DNA of 7,850 nt from Thermoleophilaceae bacterium (GTDB lineage: Bacteria; Actinomycetota; Thermoleophilia; Solirubrobacterales; Thermoleophilaceae). Position numbers and translations under genes: made by a program. Of the stretch, positions 6,009 through 7,850 are shown in pieces (position 1 is the first letter of the stretch; each line of letters opens with the position of its first letter). The notes under the pieces are model-generated. The model made no database searches. It saw only the letters and a list, made by a program, of their open reading frames with translations, and was not told the origin of the DNA. The stretch spans positions 1 to 7,850 of the forward strand of contig JACCXP010000024.1 of assembly GCA_013696905.1 (NCBI GenBank), written 5' to 3'.

Positions 6009-7850
6009 TCAGGCAATCGCATCGGGCGCGCGGGTCGCCGCGCTCGAGACCGCGGCGAGGTCGGCGCGGCACGCGCTCGAGGCCGAGATGCGGAACTCCT
6101 CCCCGAGCAGCAGCGAGCGCTCGCCGACGAGCAGCATCAGCTCGTGGTCGCCCGGGAAGTGGCGGACGACGTCCTTCAGCTCATCGAGGAAGGATTCCGG
6201 CACGTGCGCGGCGACCTCGAGCGTGATCCGGGGCATGGGCGTGCTTGCGACGGCGCCGGCCTCGACCTGCGCCCGCTCGACCTCCTCGGGCGACGGCGCA
6301 AACGGCTCCACCTCCTGCACCACGACCTTGGTCTCGCCCTGCTCCTTGTGGTCGACACGCCCGCGCACGAGCAGCACGCTGTCGAGGTCGATCCGCTCTG
6401 AGTTGGCCGCGTAGGCCGAGTTGAAGACGAGGATCTCGACCTGCCCGTCGAGGTCGTCGAGCGTGGCGAACAGCATCGGCTCGCCCTTGCGGGTGCGGAT
6501 GCGCTTGAGCTCTGACACCATGCCCCCGACCGTGACCCAGTCGCCGTCCCTGCGGGCGCCGACGTCGCCGAGCGAGCAGTCGACGCGGGCCTTGAGCGCC
6601 GCACGGACCTCCTTGAGCGGATGGCTCGACAGGAACAGCCCGAGCGTCTCCTTCTCCATCGCGCCGAGCGCCGAGCGCGAGTCCACGAGCGCGGGCACGG
6701 GCAGCTCCTGGCGAAAGGCCGCCGGCAGTCCCCCGAGCGCGCCGCCGGGCGCGGGCGGCTCGAGGTCGAAGATGGATCCCTGGCCGAGCTGCGCGTCCTG
6801 CTGAAGCTTCGCGCCCGAACCCTGGGCCTGCTCGAGCACCGACAGCATGCCGGCACGGCTCGCGCCGGTGCCGTCGAGCGCGCCGCAGCGCACTAGCGAC
6901 TCGATCGCCTTCTTGTTGAGGCAGCGCAGGTCGACGCGCTCGCAGAAGTCCCAGATCGAGCTGAACGGGCCGCCCTCCTCGCGAGCCGCGATCACGGCGT
7001 CGACGGCGGCCGCGCCGACGTTCTTGACCGCATCGAGCCCGAAGCGGATCTTGGCCTCGACGACGACGAAGTCGTGCGCCGACTCGTTGACGTCGGGGGG
7101 CAGCACCTCGATCCCCATCTCCTCGCAGCGCGAGACGAAGAAGGGCACCTTGTCCTTGGTCTGCATTACCGAGGAGATCAGCGCCGCCATGTACTCGGCC
7201 GGGTAGTTCGCCCTCAGCCACGCCGTGCGGTAGGAGATCAGCGCGTAGCAGGCGGCGTGCGCCTTGTTGAACGAGTAGTCAGCGGCGGCCTCGTTAACTG
7301 CCCACAGGTCCGCGGTCGCTCGCTCGGAGGTGCCCGTGCCGCGCGCGCCCTCGAAGAAGCGCTCGCGCATCGAAGCCATGCGCGCTCGATCCTTCTTGCC
7401 GATCGCCTTGCGCAGGTCGTCCGCCTCCGGGCCCGAGAAGCCGGCGATCTCCTTGGCGATCTGCATCGACTGCTCCTGGTAGAGGATCACCGAGTAGGTG
7501 GCCTCCGTGATCGGGCGCAGGCGAGCGTCGACGTAGGTGACAGAGTCCGGGGCGCGCTTGTTGCGCGCGTAGGTGTCGATGTGGCGCATCGCGCCCGGCC
7601 GGTAGAGCGCGACGAGCGCGACGAGGTCCTCGAACTCGGTCGGGCGCACCTTGCGCAGCGCCTCGCGCATCCCGTCCGACTCGAACTGGAAGACCCCGAT
7701 CGACTCGCCGCGCGCGAGCATCGCGTAGGTCTTCTGGTCGTCGAGCGGGAGCGTCGCCATGTCGGGCCGCTCGCCCAGCGAGCGCTCGATGATGTCGAGC
7801 GCCGACTCGATCACGTCGAGGTTGCGCAGCCCGAGGAAGTCCATCTTCAG
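6009..7850 (-). CDS. dnaE: DNA polymerase III alpha subunit, C-terminal part (5' end off window)
   Basis: The gene runs off the right edge; 613 codons remain, opening with LKMDFLGLRNL, the motif just after the polymerase palm in DnaE proteins. The PHP domain and the catalytic aspartates are outside. Numbering from that Met, the finger region includes R45-G-E-S-I-G-V-F-Q-F-E55, L121-Y-Q-E-Q125 and L144-R-K-A-I-G-K-K151. F192-N-K-A-H-A-A-C-Y-A-L and N213-Y-P-A-E-Y follow. A helix-hairpin-helix segment (G269-L-D-A-V-K-N-V-G, then L309-N-K-K-A-I-E-S-L) comes next. Q355-G-S-I-F-D-L is a likely beta-clamp contact. The OB fold (about 436-515) contains GGMVSELKRIRTRKG and MLFATLDDLDG. The tail to 611 is a small C-terminal domain. 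The protein is the replicative polymerase of the holoenzyme, acting at the fork. The reading frame is intact to TGA at 6009-6011. The 5-nt spacing to the downstream flavoenzyme suggests one transcript. Confidence 0.97.
   Translation of the reverse strand: MKMDFLGLRNLDVIESALDIIERSLGERPDMATLPLDDQKTYAMLARGESIGVFQFESDGMREALRKVRPTEFEDLVALVALYRPGAMRHIDTYARNKRAPDSVTYVDARLRPITEATYSVILYQEQSMQIAKEIAGFSGPEADDLRKAIGKKDRARMASMRERFFEGARGTGTSERATADLWAVNEAAADYSFNKAHAACYALISYRTAWLRANYPAEYMAALISSVMQTKDKVPFFVSRCEEMGIEVLPPDVNESAHDFVVVEAKIRFGLDAVKNVGAAAVDAVIAAREEGGPFSSIWDFCERVDLRCLNKKAIESLVRCGALDGTGASRAGMLSVLEQAQGSGAKLQQDAQLGQGSIFDLEPPAPGGALGGLPAAFRQELPVPALVDSRSALGAMEKETLGLFLSSHPLKEVRAALKARVDCSLGDVGARRDGDWVTVGGMVSELKRIRTRKGEPMLFATLDDLDGQVEILVFNSAYAANSERIDLDSVLLVRGRVDHKEQGETKVVVQEVEPFAPSPEEVERAQVEAGAVASTPMPRITLEVAAHVPESFLDELKDVVRHFPGDHELMLLVGERSLLLGEEFRISASSACRADLAAVSSAATRAPDAIA

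Noticed and set aside
5632..6414. 260-codon + strand open frame spanning the dnaE/flavoenzyme junction
   Set aside because: It crosses two well-supported minus-strand genes and gives a low-complexity Arg/Ser/Thr-rich translation.

Overview
The window is high-GC, densely coding bacterial DNA with strong G/C preference at third codon positions. Start signals are weak or coupled, and adjacent genes overlap as TGATG. The proteins look actinobacterial, and a soil lineage such as Thermoleophilia/Solirubrobacterales would fit. That placement is inferred from composition and protein flavour only; no rRNA is present. I see no tRNA, CRISPR array, insertion sequence or phage gene.

Layout from left to right. 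(1) The C-terminus of a DoxX-like membrane protein enters from the left edge on the + strand. It converges on a two-gene minus-strand unit. (2) That unit (234-2173, read right to left) encodes an acyl-CoA dehydrogenase-fold flavoprotein, translationally coupled to a PhnD-type substrate-binding protein with no signal peptide. The flavoprotein appears to lack the catalytic glutamate at both positions used by classical members. A perfect 16-bp palindrome lies upstream. (3) A TVP38/TMEM64 (VTT) membrane protein is on the minus strand. It is divergent from (4) a plus-strand pair: a peroxiredoxin-like protein with a CPVC centre, then a type II haloacid dehalogenase-like gene. The second gene is broken by an in-frame TAG and a +1 frameshift, although all four HAD motifs remain readable. 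(5) A minus-strand unit runs in from the right edge: the C-terminal part of DNA polymerase III alpha (dnaE), a lipoamide-dehydrogenase-fold FAD/NAD(P) disulfide oxidoreductase that probably starts at TTG 5 nt after dnaE, and a small FmdB-type zinc-ribbon protein overlapping it by one base.

How the genes may work together. The dnaE region is housekeeping, with a redox flavoenzyme and a zinc-ribbon protein in the same transcriptional direction. The peroxiredoxin-like/HAD pair looks like a small redox or detoxification operon whose second gene has decayed, or whose sequence contains errors. The least ordinary part is the flavoprotein plus cytosolic binding-protein pair. It has no permease or ATPase beside it in the window, and its chemistry is probably not ordinary fatty-acyl-CoA dehydrogenation. 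This is the best candidate for an uncharacterised system, but its substrate cannot be read from the sequence.
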